64,000 bases of DNA from Macrosoma leucophasiata (Eukaryota > Arthropoda > Insecta > Lepidoptera > Hedylidae), in NCBI GenBank assembly GCA_036365455.1, contig JAWQUS010000027.1, positions 14,496,501 through 14,560,500 on the forward strand, read 5' to 3'. The notes beneath the pieces were generated by a model that saw only the letters and a program-made list of their open reading frames with translations, did not search any database and was not told where the DNA came from. The position numbers were made by a program, and so were the translations under genes. Below are positions 55,459 through 64,000 of the stretch, piece after piece (the first letter of the stretch is position 1; every line of letters begins with the position of its first letter).

Positions 55459-55742
55459 ATGTCGGCCCTATTAAAAGCGGAATTAAGGAGCGTTTTCTCG
55501 TCAAACATCCCGCAGTCCTTGAAGACGAAAGTCTTTAACCAGTGCGTTTTACCGGTGATGACCTACGGTGCCGAGACGTGGTCTCTCACTATGGGTCTCG
55601 TACGAAAGCTCCAAGTCACTCAGCGGTCAATGGAAAGGGCTATGCTCGGCGTTTCCTTACTGGATCGAATCAGAAATGAGGAGATCCGTAGGCGAACGAA
55701 AGTCGCTGACATAGCCAAGCAGATTTCCAAGCTGAAGTGGCA
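55459..55742 (+). pseudogene. RTE-type LINE internal fragment inserted in the other LINE
   Basis: Open frame SALLKAELRSVFSSNIPQSL, KTKVFNQCVLPVMTYGAETW, then VTQRSMERAMLGVSLLDRIR to KQISKLKW. It is almost identical to 1-217 (minus). It starts and stops within the RTE coding sequence: both the 5' part and the whole 3' end are missing. This is not how a normal LINE insertion looks, since those keep the 3' end. It lies exactly where the host LINE has lost its middle. Confidence 0.85.
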
Positions 55743-55985
55743 ATTTGTCAAGACTATAATATCAAACGTAATTTTAGATCGTTGTAGGGCTACATTAAAG
55801 TTTTCAAAATTTTTATTTATACTTCTAATATTGGTATTCAGTACTTTTAAACCGTAATCATTAATTATTGCATTACAATGTTCAATTTCGTCAACGTCAT
55901 GGTACCTTATACTAATAGAATCTAAGTTTATCATGTTCGTGTTAGCCATGGGTGACAGCAAAATAAATAAGACAGTAACCAACAG
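55743..55985 (-). pseudogene. LINE ORF2 N-terminus (APE-type endonuclease start)
   Basis: The minus strand reads GLKVLNTNIRSINKNFENFN then ALQRSKITFDIIVLTNCH, matching the first strand-helix-strand of apurinic-type endonucleases in CR1-like elements (L-V---N-RSI...D-I-LTE). The catalytic Glu expected after LT is replaced by Asn (LTNC). The rest of the domain is absent. Confidence 0.65.
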
Positions 55986-56239
55986 GTAGCGGTTCCAGAT
56001 GGCGCCAATACGTTTTATGATTACTATTGAACTTGTGAATTTGAAGTATTAGTTTGTGAAAAATTAAATAATCAATATAACTGATTGAAAATAAAATATG
56101 TAATTTAAAAAATAATAATTCATGTGTAAATGTCGTTATTTATAATATATACGTATTTAATGTCATTAATATTTGCATTTGATTATTAGAATAAATATCA
56201 ATAGTATTTAAAGTCAATATAAAAATAAACAATATGGTG

Positions 56240-56400
56240 GGGTCAAAAGTCTTAGGAATCGGCGTGCATGTATGAAGAGAATGATGAAGGTAGACGAGGC
56301 ACGAGAGGTTTGTCAGAACCGGGATGTCTGGCGCTCTACACTCTCTGCCTACCTCGTTAGGGACCTGGCGTGAAGATATATATACTCAAGAGCACAACAT
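56240..56400 (+). pseudogene. LINE ORF tail fragment
   Basis: RRACMKRMMKVDEAREVCQN, RDVWRSTLSAYLVRDLA then stop, followed by a short TA run. It is related to 42,460-42,545. It is inserted between ORF1 and ORF2 of the larger LINE in the opposite orientation. Confidence 0.5.
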
Positions 56401-56483
56401 TTGTCCAACAAAGTACGACTAGATTTGACATTTTGGGATCGTGCTACAGTTCTTCTATATGACGATAATGCTAACAACACGAA

Positions 56484-56512
56484 GTACACCGAACCCTAAC
56501 GGTTCGGTGTAC
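56484..56512 (-). other. Perfect 12-bp hairpin just after the LINE ORF1 stop
   Basis: GTACACCGAACC and GGTTCGGTGTAC flank a five-base loop (GTTAG on the minus strand). It begins six bases after the ORF1 stop codon at 56,518-56,520. Position and perfection suggest an RNA structure, perhaps for ORF2 translation or as a cis element; that is inference. Confidence 0.7.
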
Positions 56513-56517
56513 ATCAG

Positions 56518-57595
56518 TCAGGAATCAACAATCTGAGTGATATTAGATTCACAACGAAAAATTTGATCAAGGTCTTCACGTGTTTTAATTGCCATCGCTG
56601 GTTTTCCTTCTCTTTTTCGCGTATAAACAATTCCTTGCCTGCACCAGCAGTGTAGGAATCCATTTTGTTTAGTTTTGGTCCTGGCATCTCGAAATAACAT
56701 TCTTGTTTCCCGGGTTAATCGTTCATTAACGTACACTCTGTTATTGAATCCTTCATTCACCAGTTCAGCGCTATTCAGGTTCCTTCTTACTTTGGCGCCT
56801 CTTATAAATGCATCTCTTTTGGCACGCCGAACTAGACGAAAGATAATAGGACGCGATAAATTAGCCCTGCTGTCATCTTGTTTCTTTGTTAATCTTGGAC
56901 CAGCACGTGAGACCCAGTCAATGTCATGCTCAGCGAGCTCAACTCCTATTTTATTCGCAGTAGTTAAGATAACATGCACAAGATTTTCGTTGGGAGCTTC
57001 GGGAATACCAATGATTTCCACCTCGTTTCGGACGTGAGATTACGCTTGTGATTGTAGCTCTTGTTGAAGATGTGAAACTGATAATTTTAAATACTAGACC
57101 TCCTTCTCACTCTCTCTTAACTTCTTGAGACGAGTATCTGCAAGAACTGCGGTAGTACTCAGCTCGTCGAGTCTCTCGTGACACCTGTTTAAAGATATAG
57201 TAGCCGACTCTAGTCTCTCTTTCAAAGATGAGATTTCTTGAGTCAGAAGTCTTATTTCCGATGTAAGCTCGCTTACCTCCGTTAACGCAGCTGTAGAAGA
57301 GGAATTAGATGGTCGTTGTTCTGTTGTCGCTAGGAGCGATGGTGTTAGCTTCGATGTTGATTGCTTCTTCCGGATAGTAATATTTTGAGTGCAGGTGGAA
57401 CGAATGGGCGTTGAGCTATTATCCCCAATTTTTTCTTTCATTGGCTCGACACGCTGGACATGGCCAGGTGCTATTGTCAGTCGTCTCTTGGTCTACATTT
57501 GCTCAAGGACCACAGTATGTTCTTGAGCACTGTTTCATATAGCATCTGTAACTCTTATCATTACCCGAAAAATCCGTTAGACACCCGTCGCATTT
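56518..57595 (-). pseudogene. LINE ORF1 protein: PHD-like finger, coiled coil, RNA-binding-like C-terminus
   Basis: The N-terminus at about 57,583 reads MKCDGCLTDF, then in shifted frames DKSYRCYMKQCSRTYC and NSTWPCPACRANERK, giving the C-x2-C...C-x3-C...C-x2-C-like spacing of a PHD-type zinc finger seen in CR1-group ORF1 proteins. The frame 57,441-57,094 has a coiled coil (SELTSEIRLLTQEISSLKER). After a shift, 57,021-56,518 reads VEIIGIPEAPNENLVHVILT-type (MEIIGIPEAPNENL), PIIFRLVRRAKRDAFIRGAK and NRVYVNERLTRETRMLF, an L1/CR1 ORF1 RNA-binding (RRM plus CTD-like) region. At least two frameshifts inactivate it. Confidence 0.7.
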
Positions 57596-57610
57596 CATTT
57601 TGGTATATTG

Positions 57611-58002
57611 TATTTGCCTCTGAGAGAAATAAGTTTGTACGCAAGAAACGCACGATGTCTCAGATTATTTAGTCTATGACGCTCGGGCAGCGGGTCGATA
57701 CGACACCCGACCGGGCGGCAGTCGATTTCGACCTGTCTGTGTTGGACGTAACCGCGGAAATCGCTTGTATAATACCGCAACGGCCCGTCCACGTATTTTT
57801 ATTGCACTTGTTAATTAGTTATGTTTTAAGCTGGTAATTTAAGTTATTTTTCGAGTAAGATAATCACAATGTTTTTAATATTTAAACACACACTTTTAGT
57901 CCAAACACTGTAACTTTTATATAATAATATATATTTCAATTATTAATGTGGAGGTGCAACACAACGATGTTAATAAGTCAACCGAACGGTCAAAGTTCTA
58001 AA
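57611..58002. other. Probable LINE 5' leader and spacer
   Basis: 57,660-57,790 is GC-rich (CGCTCGGGCAGCGGGTCGAT, CCCGACCGGGCGGCAGTCG), and is likely the 5' UTR/promoter of the LINE on the minus strand. AT-rich sequence follows with nothing recognised. Confidence 0.4.
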
Positions 58003-58215
58003 CCACAACGCGGACACACCGCCAAAATTACATACAAACTCTTAATTTGGTCTCTATTACACAGACATCAATCAGTGACGTGTATCTACACGTGCACTTG
58101 TGTGCGTAGCACGTAGAGAATACTAAACGTCGCCCATAAGAGGGGAGGAGGTTGGGTGAGGCGGGACGTCGATTTTCATTCTATACGTAGTGTTATTACA
58201 TATTCTCTGGCTGAA
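58003..58215 (-). repeat. Repeat family B, copy 2
   Basis: Inverted relative to 15,496-15,712: GCGGACACACCGCCAAAATT, CAATCAGTGACGTGTAT, GTCGCCCATAAGAG and TATACGTAGTGTTATTACAT. Confidence 0.7.
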
Positions 58216-58301
58216 CACTACCATATATCGGCAGATAAATTAGGTAAAGCGGTGGTGCCTACGCTCTCGACCTCCTGCACTGGAACTCTACCACCAGTAA
58301 C
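58216..58301 (-). repeat. SINE-like family S, head
   Basis: Plus strand AACACTACCATATATCGGCA, GCGGTGGTGCCTACGCTC and GAACTCTACCACCAGTAACC are the family head in inverse orientation. It abuts repeat family B. Confidence 0.65.
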
Positions 58302-59321
58302 CAGTTTTTCAAATTTGTGTTCATCCATGATTTTGTGCTAGTTTTCTAGAGGCTAAAAAAGTAAAAAACGTGTTATTGAGAGAAAAATTTATTGACGTCA
58401 TACAACGAAATTTAAGCAGTTACCTCAATTCCTACCTAAACAATGGAACCTTTCTATTTCACCGTCTAATGAAATTTCAGAACTAACACAAACGAAATTA
58501 AATTATTAAGTTTAATGTGATTTGTACATTACATGAAGTTATTGGTTTGTAAGCCAAAATAATGTGAAAGCCAGAAATATTGATATACCTACCTCACAGG
58601 TTAACAATACTAAAGTACTGAATGGTCCAAAATTCTCTTTAATGCCAGAACAACGTACCATCACCAAGTATAACACTAAAAGCATTCCTTACATTGGTGG
58701 AGAAATAAATAGAGTGAAGTGCATACATAAGTTAAAAGGAGGGATAAAAATACAATGTTTTATGCAATTTTTTAACTGAATTCATATTTGGTAAGGCAAA
58801 TCCGTTAAACCGACCTAAGAAATAACTGATTGATATACATTTAGGGATAAATTGCTATATTCTAAGAAAATTCAGTATATTAACTTACAAGCATAAATAA
58901 TGTAAAAGTAGTAAAAAAAAAAACTAAATCACAGTTCTAATTAGTAGAATGTTACTAAAAGATACTAACACCACGTTACAATGGACCTTTTAGTTTACCG
59001 ATATTACATTTTTATAGCAATAAAATAATGAGATTGGATTGTATGTCAATCATTACAGAAGGATTTCACGATTATTTTTATTCAATAAAAATATATGTAT
59101 TAACAAATATAACACATTTAATTGAGAACAGAAATAATTAATTGATAATTATAATACTGAAAATGTTTGTGTTCATTCGGTGTTACAGAGTATCCTCGAT
59201 TCAACAACAGTGCTATTTGAAATTATACTATGTATATTATGTTTAGTTATATATCTGAATATATTTGATATTGATAAATTTAGGTCGGGAGTTATGACTA
59301 TCGGATGTGAGAGGACTCCCT
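58302..59321. other. Intergenic, nothing recognised
   Basis: AT-rich. The 71-codon frame at 58,564-58,779 has no known motif. Confidence 0.4.
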
Positions 59322-59468
59322 TTACAGTCGACGGGGGCGACGGTTGGTATTTTGTACGTGCTACGCACACAGGTGCGCGTGTAAATACACGTCACTGATT
59401 GATGTCTGTGTAATAGAAACCAAATTAAGCGTTTGTATGGAATTTTGGCGGAGTGTCCGCGGTGTGCC
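59322..59468 (+). repeat. Repeat family B, copy 3
   Basis: GGGGGCGACGGTTGGTATTT, GTGCTACGCACACAGGTGCG and GGCGGAGTGTCCGCGGTGTG match 15,585-15,712. Confidence 0.7.
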
Positions 59469-59942
59469 ATTACTGATTAAAAAAAACAAATTATGTCATC
59501 TAAAAGATTTTGAGGCATACCTGACTAGGCCACCAACACGTTAGTAAGCCAGGCTCTGACTACTGATCACCGTTTCCAGGTAGATTGATGACTTAAAAGA
59601 TATAGTGGGTTAGTCCTGGATTTAGAAACCCAGTAATGATCTTTAGTGGTACTAATTGGGTTAGATATAATATTGAGGTATAATTTTTGGTAGCACTGTT
59701 AAAAAATCGTAATTAACGTGTTTGTAACATTCTATTATCATTAATATTAAGAATTGTAGGTTAACTATTACAACATGATTAAAATGTGACTATAATATTA
59801 TGTCGTTTAAGTTGTTTGTACCGCCTATTACATTTTCCAATGTATATCATTACTAAGTACACACTAATTATTATTACTGCTCGTAAATAGTAAAATAAAG
59901 GTGGTTTAGGTCCATCAACGGTGCTCGGTGAAGTGAACTATC
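59469..59942. other. 3' flank of the DNAJA-like gene
   Basis: Probably contains the 3' UTR of the minus-strand gene. No clear minus-strand AATAAA was picked out. Otherwise AT-rich with nothing recognised. Confidence 0.35.
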
Positions 59943-62900
59943 TTAGCCCGTGGCACATTGGACTCTGTTCATGCCTGCGGCGTGTTCGTCATCTTCTTCA
60001 TAGGCGTTACCTTGGTTGGCGCGCCTCCTTCGCGTCTCTTGCTCTGGATCTAAGTCCATCAGCTGACATTCTTCAGCGAGCTCTGGTATATCCACCTGTG
60101 AACATCATTCATATATTTAGGGGACCCTGTTATTAACTGTAGTGTGGGCGGCGCGACCAAACCAGACATTTACATTACACTCTTTTGATTTTATTTTAAT
60201 CATAAGACATAATTTTCATCAAAATACCTTGTATATCGACGTATTCAGTTACCTACGTAAATGCAGAAAAAGATTATATTTTTTACAATAACCTAAAATA
60301 TAAAATCTGATATTGTTTTGCAAAATATTCCTTTCTTACGAAACAGTTTTTGATTTACACTTTGACGACACTAAGCTTATGAGAGGCTATAAATGTTACT
60401 TTAAAAATTTGTAGTAAAAATTCGTGATGGAGAGGTATTTTGAGAACTACAAAATATTTTCGAACAGTTTGTAGAAGGAAGGAAATCTGCCTATTTGTTT
60501 TGTCTTGTATAGTGAGCGCAACAAGTACAAATTAACACTGATTTTTTCTTAGAACTGTCTAAGAAAATCTAGCTTAATAATAATATGACTGAAATATTAA
60601 ACTTACCCTAGGTCTGGGCGGGAGGCAATTTTCTAAGGCAGGAATGACTTCAGGCGGAATGCGGTTAGGGAAATTAACTAAGAATTGAATTATAAGCTGG
60701 CCTTTCTCAAATGGATTTTTGTACATCGGCATACCTGTAACAGAGATATTAATTACAATAAATAAGTGTTTTTTTATGTAATGAAAGTGGCAAACGAGCA
60801 TGCAGTTCACATTGATGTTAAGTGATGACTGCAGCCTATAGCTACTTACACTTCTGAGGCACACATGTTATGCTTCTGTGTCGGAAATTACAGGGACATA
60901 CATTAAAAGTACATTTGAAATCCTCACTTGAAGGAATTGAAATTAAACTGTGTGATATTTATTAAAATATACTTGTTTGTGTAGTCTCCACTGCATACCT
61001 AATCTACTATTATACTTTGTTGCAAAAGTATAATAGTGATTTTAACATGTCATTTTGAGAAATCATACGTACCTTCATTTAATACACACTTGATGTCCCC
61101 ATGCTTTGTAACCTCTCCGGGCATTACAGTTATCACAATATCACGGTCGTCCAAGGTTCTGATAACCTTTTGGAAACCACACAATGCTTCAACTAGCTCC
61201 ACATTCATACGCATGATGAGATCATTACTGGAGCGCTTATACAACTGTAAACAAATTAAAATGTTTATTTAGCATACCATTTGCATTGAATAATTAAAAA
61301 AAATAATACATGTACTTTTATAACACATCACACAGATACACCTACCAGGCTTGTAATACCTAGTTTTTTAAGATCTGATTATCTATTTTTCTGTGTGAGA
61401 GAGAAATTAATAAACGATTTTATTTATTTATTATTTATTATAAGAAGTGGTGGTAATTCCTTAATATTTTTGGAACAAGTTTGGAAGACCACCTACAAAA
61501 CTTAGAAAATGGGAAACCTGATATTTTTATTCATGAAAACCAATTCTTTTACTTTATTTTCCGTGTTTGCGTAAATATAATATAAATAATATTAACATTT
61601 CAAAATGCGACAACGATATAAGTTACTCCAAATTAAATAGCTTCATTTATAAAATGTGAACACATGCGAACTCTCTAGCAGCCCAGTTACCAGGATCGGA
61701 AAGTACACAATACACAAGACTGGGGAGGAACAGTGTCCCAACCTTATAGTACAGATTCCTAACAAAATAATGAGAGAGGTCAATGGACTGTCACAATGGA
61801 ATCACTGCTCAAACCACAAATCCAGATGAATGTCGGTCAAGAAAACAGCTATGTGTTCAAAAACAGATTGATGAGCTTAGCAAAATACAAAATAAATATA
61901 TAAAAACTAATGTTTGTGACGTGAAAGATCCAACCAAAAGATACAACAATCAATGATTGCTTAATCACGCGGCGCGGATACAATGACTAAGCGAAATGGT
62001 ATATTTTTAATAGTAGACACATAGTTTTTGAAGTTTATAAGGCTTAGGACAATAATTATATTACCAACTTCATTGATTGAGCAATGAAGTTGGTTCCAAA
62101 AAGATTTCTGCAGTCAAATAATTTATATTGAAAATATGAGTGTCCAACCAGGCTAGAGCAAGTTTAGCTTTATTTAATTTCAAAACAAAATAGCTTCTTC
62201 TTTTTACGAACTATAAGTTTTTCTTGGCGAAGAACAGCATGTTTTCTTTATCTGAGCAAATTTGAGAAATTTTAGGTCATTTAGATGTTTTTGTAAAATG
62301 TCACAAGTTCAATTAGACATTGTCAATCTCAAATTGAGATGGTATAAAATAATTAAGGCCTTTTATAACAGTTTTTATATTGTAAATATAAATAATAAAA
62401 TAATATTATGTTCAACTTACGTCATGCTCCTTTTCATCTAATACAATAATCAGATCTCCAGGCTCCAATTCAGGTTCCTGATCACCCTCGCCACTGAACA
62501 CAATCTTCTGTCCATCCAGCATGCCTTTGTCGACGTGAACTTCGAGTATTTTACGGTCACGAATTGTTTTGCGGCCCTGAAAGCATTTGTAAACTAAATC
62601 GTAACTTTTATTCACTTTATTTGCAAAAGATTAACAGAAACGAGTCCAGAATCAGAAATTCATTCCTAAACTAAACCATTTATTTATCAGAATTAAATGT
62701 CAACCAATTATGAATCTAAAAGATCTGTCACGATTTTTGTTTCGTTTGTGATGGTGCGCGTAAACAAACGTGCCAAAACATTACGTTTCGCAATTCAGAC
62801 CTGAAAACTAAAAGCAATACCACTGCTGCAACAATAAATTTAACAAATAAAATAAGGGAAAAAAATTAATAGAAAAAAAATTGTTTAAAGTGTGTTTTGT

Positions 62901-63691
62901 TTATTGATTTTAAATGGGCGTTACCGTTAGGCCACTAATTGTTGATATAAAAAATGGAATGTATTGACATCAAAAGGCTTATGCACTTCAAATGTTTTAA
63001 TCCACCCTAAAAAATAGAGTACAAATAGTCCAAATTGATGATAATTAAAATAGTGCTCAAAGTGCCATCTGCGGCGTGTCCCAAGGTTCGATACTGGAGC
63101 CATTACTATTTTTGAGTGACCTAACCTAATTTAAAATAATAAAAATAAGTATAAATATTGTTCTTAATAGGTAAGTGGATTTATGTAAATGTTTCTGTCT
63201 TCAATCAATCTTTTCAAGAGGAACCATTGAAGTCAAAAGCAAGTGTGTCTGAGGTCCAGTTAAAATATGTCTGATAAATGAAGCCTCACTTAATATATAA
63301 TATACTACAACAGTGTAGTTAAAGCACTGTTATGTTAATCTGTAAACATAGTTTTATTTCAATGAGTGTAATTGTGAAAACCTAAGAATTCGTAATAACG
63401 ATATCAGCATAGTAGATTACGTTAGTAACGATATGGTCAGAATTATAATGATAGACATATTTGCATTTTTAAGAATTGGACAACATATTCATGTTAATAA
63501 AACATATTATTAGATATGAAGTCATTACATACCTGACAAACTTTGCAGCGATCCTTAGGATTAATGATCTCACGTTGGCCGCGGCACTCGCTGCACACAG
63601 TTTGTATGTGTTGGATCAACCCGGGCCCAAACTGCTGAATCTGCACCTGCATGCCAGAGCCTCTGCACGTAGGGCACGTTTGTACTGCACC
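59943..63691 (-). CDS. Type I J-domain co-chaperone (DNAJA1/2, Droj2-like), last five exons
   Basis: Minus-strand exons 63533-63691, 62421-62576, 61073-61244, 60607-60734 and 59943-60095, all with GT-AG borders, give 255 residues. Type I Hsp40s load unfolded clients onto Hsp70 and stimulate its ATPase. Present are the end of the zinc-finger region ([24 protein letters not shown]) and both client-binding beta-sandwich domains ([84 protein letters not shown]). The tail is acidic, with [13 protein letters not shown] and the C-terminal QCATG, a CaaX-type farnesylation box as in DNAJA proteins. The J domain, G/F linker and first zinc motif lie beyond the right edge. One oddity is that the third Cys motif ends GQR instead of the usual G-x-G. 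DNAJA1 versus DNAJA2 orthology cannot be settled from this half. Confidence 0.92.
60764..60908 (-). repeat. SINE-like family S tail in a DNAJA-like intron
   Basis: TTTTTTTATGTAATGAAAGT, GAGCATGCAGTTCACATTGA, GACTGCAGCCTATAGC and GTGTCGGAAATTACAGGG: the 3' half of the family in minus orientation, sense with the host gene. Confidence 0.7.
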
Positions 63692-64000
63692 CTGTGTATA
63701 AACATATTTATTTTTTCATCTTGTTTATTAAGAGTGTATATAAATATGTTTGGTATTACTTTCACAGCTTTCGTTTTTGTTTTTCAACTTCACCTGAGTA
63801 GGACTCGGTTGATACCTATCTGTTGTTAACGCCTGATGTTTTTATGGACGCAAAGTGCATCGTTTTTATTGTGATACTAACGCAAGAATTGCAAAATATT
63901 GGCCAAAACTACAAGAAAACTCGTAAGCAAATCGTCGACTGACTCTGACCGACAGGTCAGAGTCAATCGCCGTCATTACGAGGATTCCAAGCTTTTCACT
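63692..64000. other. Intron of the DNAJA-like gene reaching the right edge
   Basis: No further exon is visible upstream of 63,691 on the minus strand. A small inverted repeat CTGACTCTGACCGA/GGTCAGAGTCA sits at 63,938-63,964. Confidence 0.5.

Larger units (their letters stand above)
54000..57610 (-). mobile_element. Two-ORF non-LTR retrotransposon (CR1/Daphne-like), ORF2 internally deleted
   Basis: From its 5' side on the minus strand: ORF1 with a PHD-like finger, coiled coil and RNA-binding-type C-terminus (about 57,595-56,518); a spacer with a hairpin and an inserted LINE tail; the N-terminus of the ORF2 endonuclease (55,985-55,743); a foreign RTE fragment (55,742-55,459); then the RT active-site region and C-terminus (55,448-54,520) and a 3' UTR with a TA microsatellite. 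The remainder of the endonuclease and the first half of RT are gone. Clade assignment is by recalled pattern. Confidence 0.65.

Overview
This window is eukaryotic and almost certainly from a moth or butterfly. It is AT-rich, its genes have GT-AG introns, and most of the sequence is transposable-element debris of kinds typical of Lepidoptera: small Helitrons with TC...CTAG ends, a Dong/R4-like and an RTE-like non-LTR retrotransposon, several SINE-like and MITE families, and the common repeat around 53.6 kb that marks many lepidopteran assemblies. I cannot name the species.

Layout. From 1 to 4.3 kb lies a broken Dong/R4-type retrotransposon on the minus strand, next to the end of a young RTE copy. 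From 4.3 to 38 kb I find no convincing host gene. This long stretch holds nested repeats: Helitrons, PIF/Harbinger-like MITEs flanked by TTA/TAA, TA-flanked MITEs, a deleted pogo-like transposon (22.3-24.3 kb), a 1.9-kb element with 133-bp inverted repeats interrupted by a Helitron (26.4-28.3 kb), a Harbinger-like element carrying a tRNA-like sequence and sitting inside a MITE (29.8-30.9 kb), LINE fragments, and a 93-bp-arm palindrome (33.9-34.1 kb).

Host genes occupy the right half. At 38.3-39.3 kb (minus) is a first coding exon ending inside an MBD-like domain, probably an MBD5/6 (six-banded) relative. At 43.6-48.4 kb (plus) is a six-exon, 875-residue THAP9/P-element-type transposase gene with an unbroken frame. 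At 50.7-53.5 kb (plus) is a two-exon gene for UTP18, a small-subunit processome WD40 protein. At 54-57.6 kb (minus) is a two-ORF LINE with an ORF1 PHD-like finger; its ORF2 is deleted in the middle and patched with an RTE fragment. At 59.9-63.7 kb (minus) are the last five coding exons of a type I J-domain co-chaperone (DNAJA/Droj2-like), whose 5' exons lie beyond the right edge.

The host genes show no obvious functional link to one another: ribosome biogenesis, protein folding, a chromatin-type protein and a transposase-derived gene. The most interesting items are the intact THAP9-like gene with no detected terminal repeats, the base-resolved nested insertions, a LINE and a SINE-like family sharing one 3' tail, and the patched LINE deletion. 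I did not find a clearly new multi-gene system.
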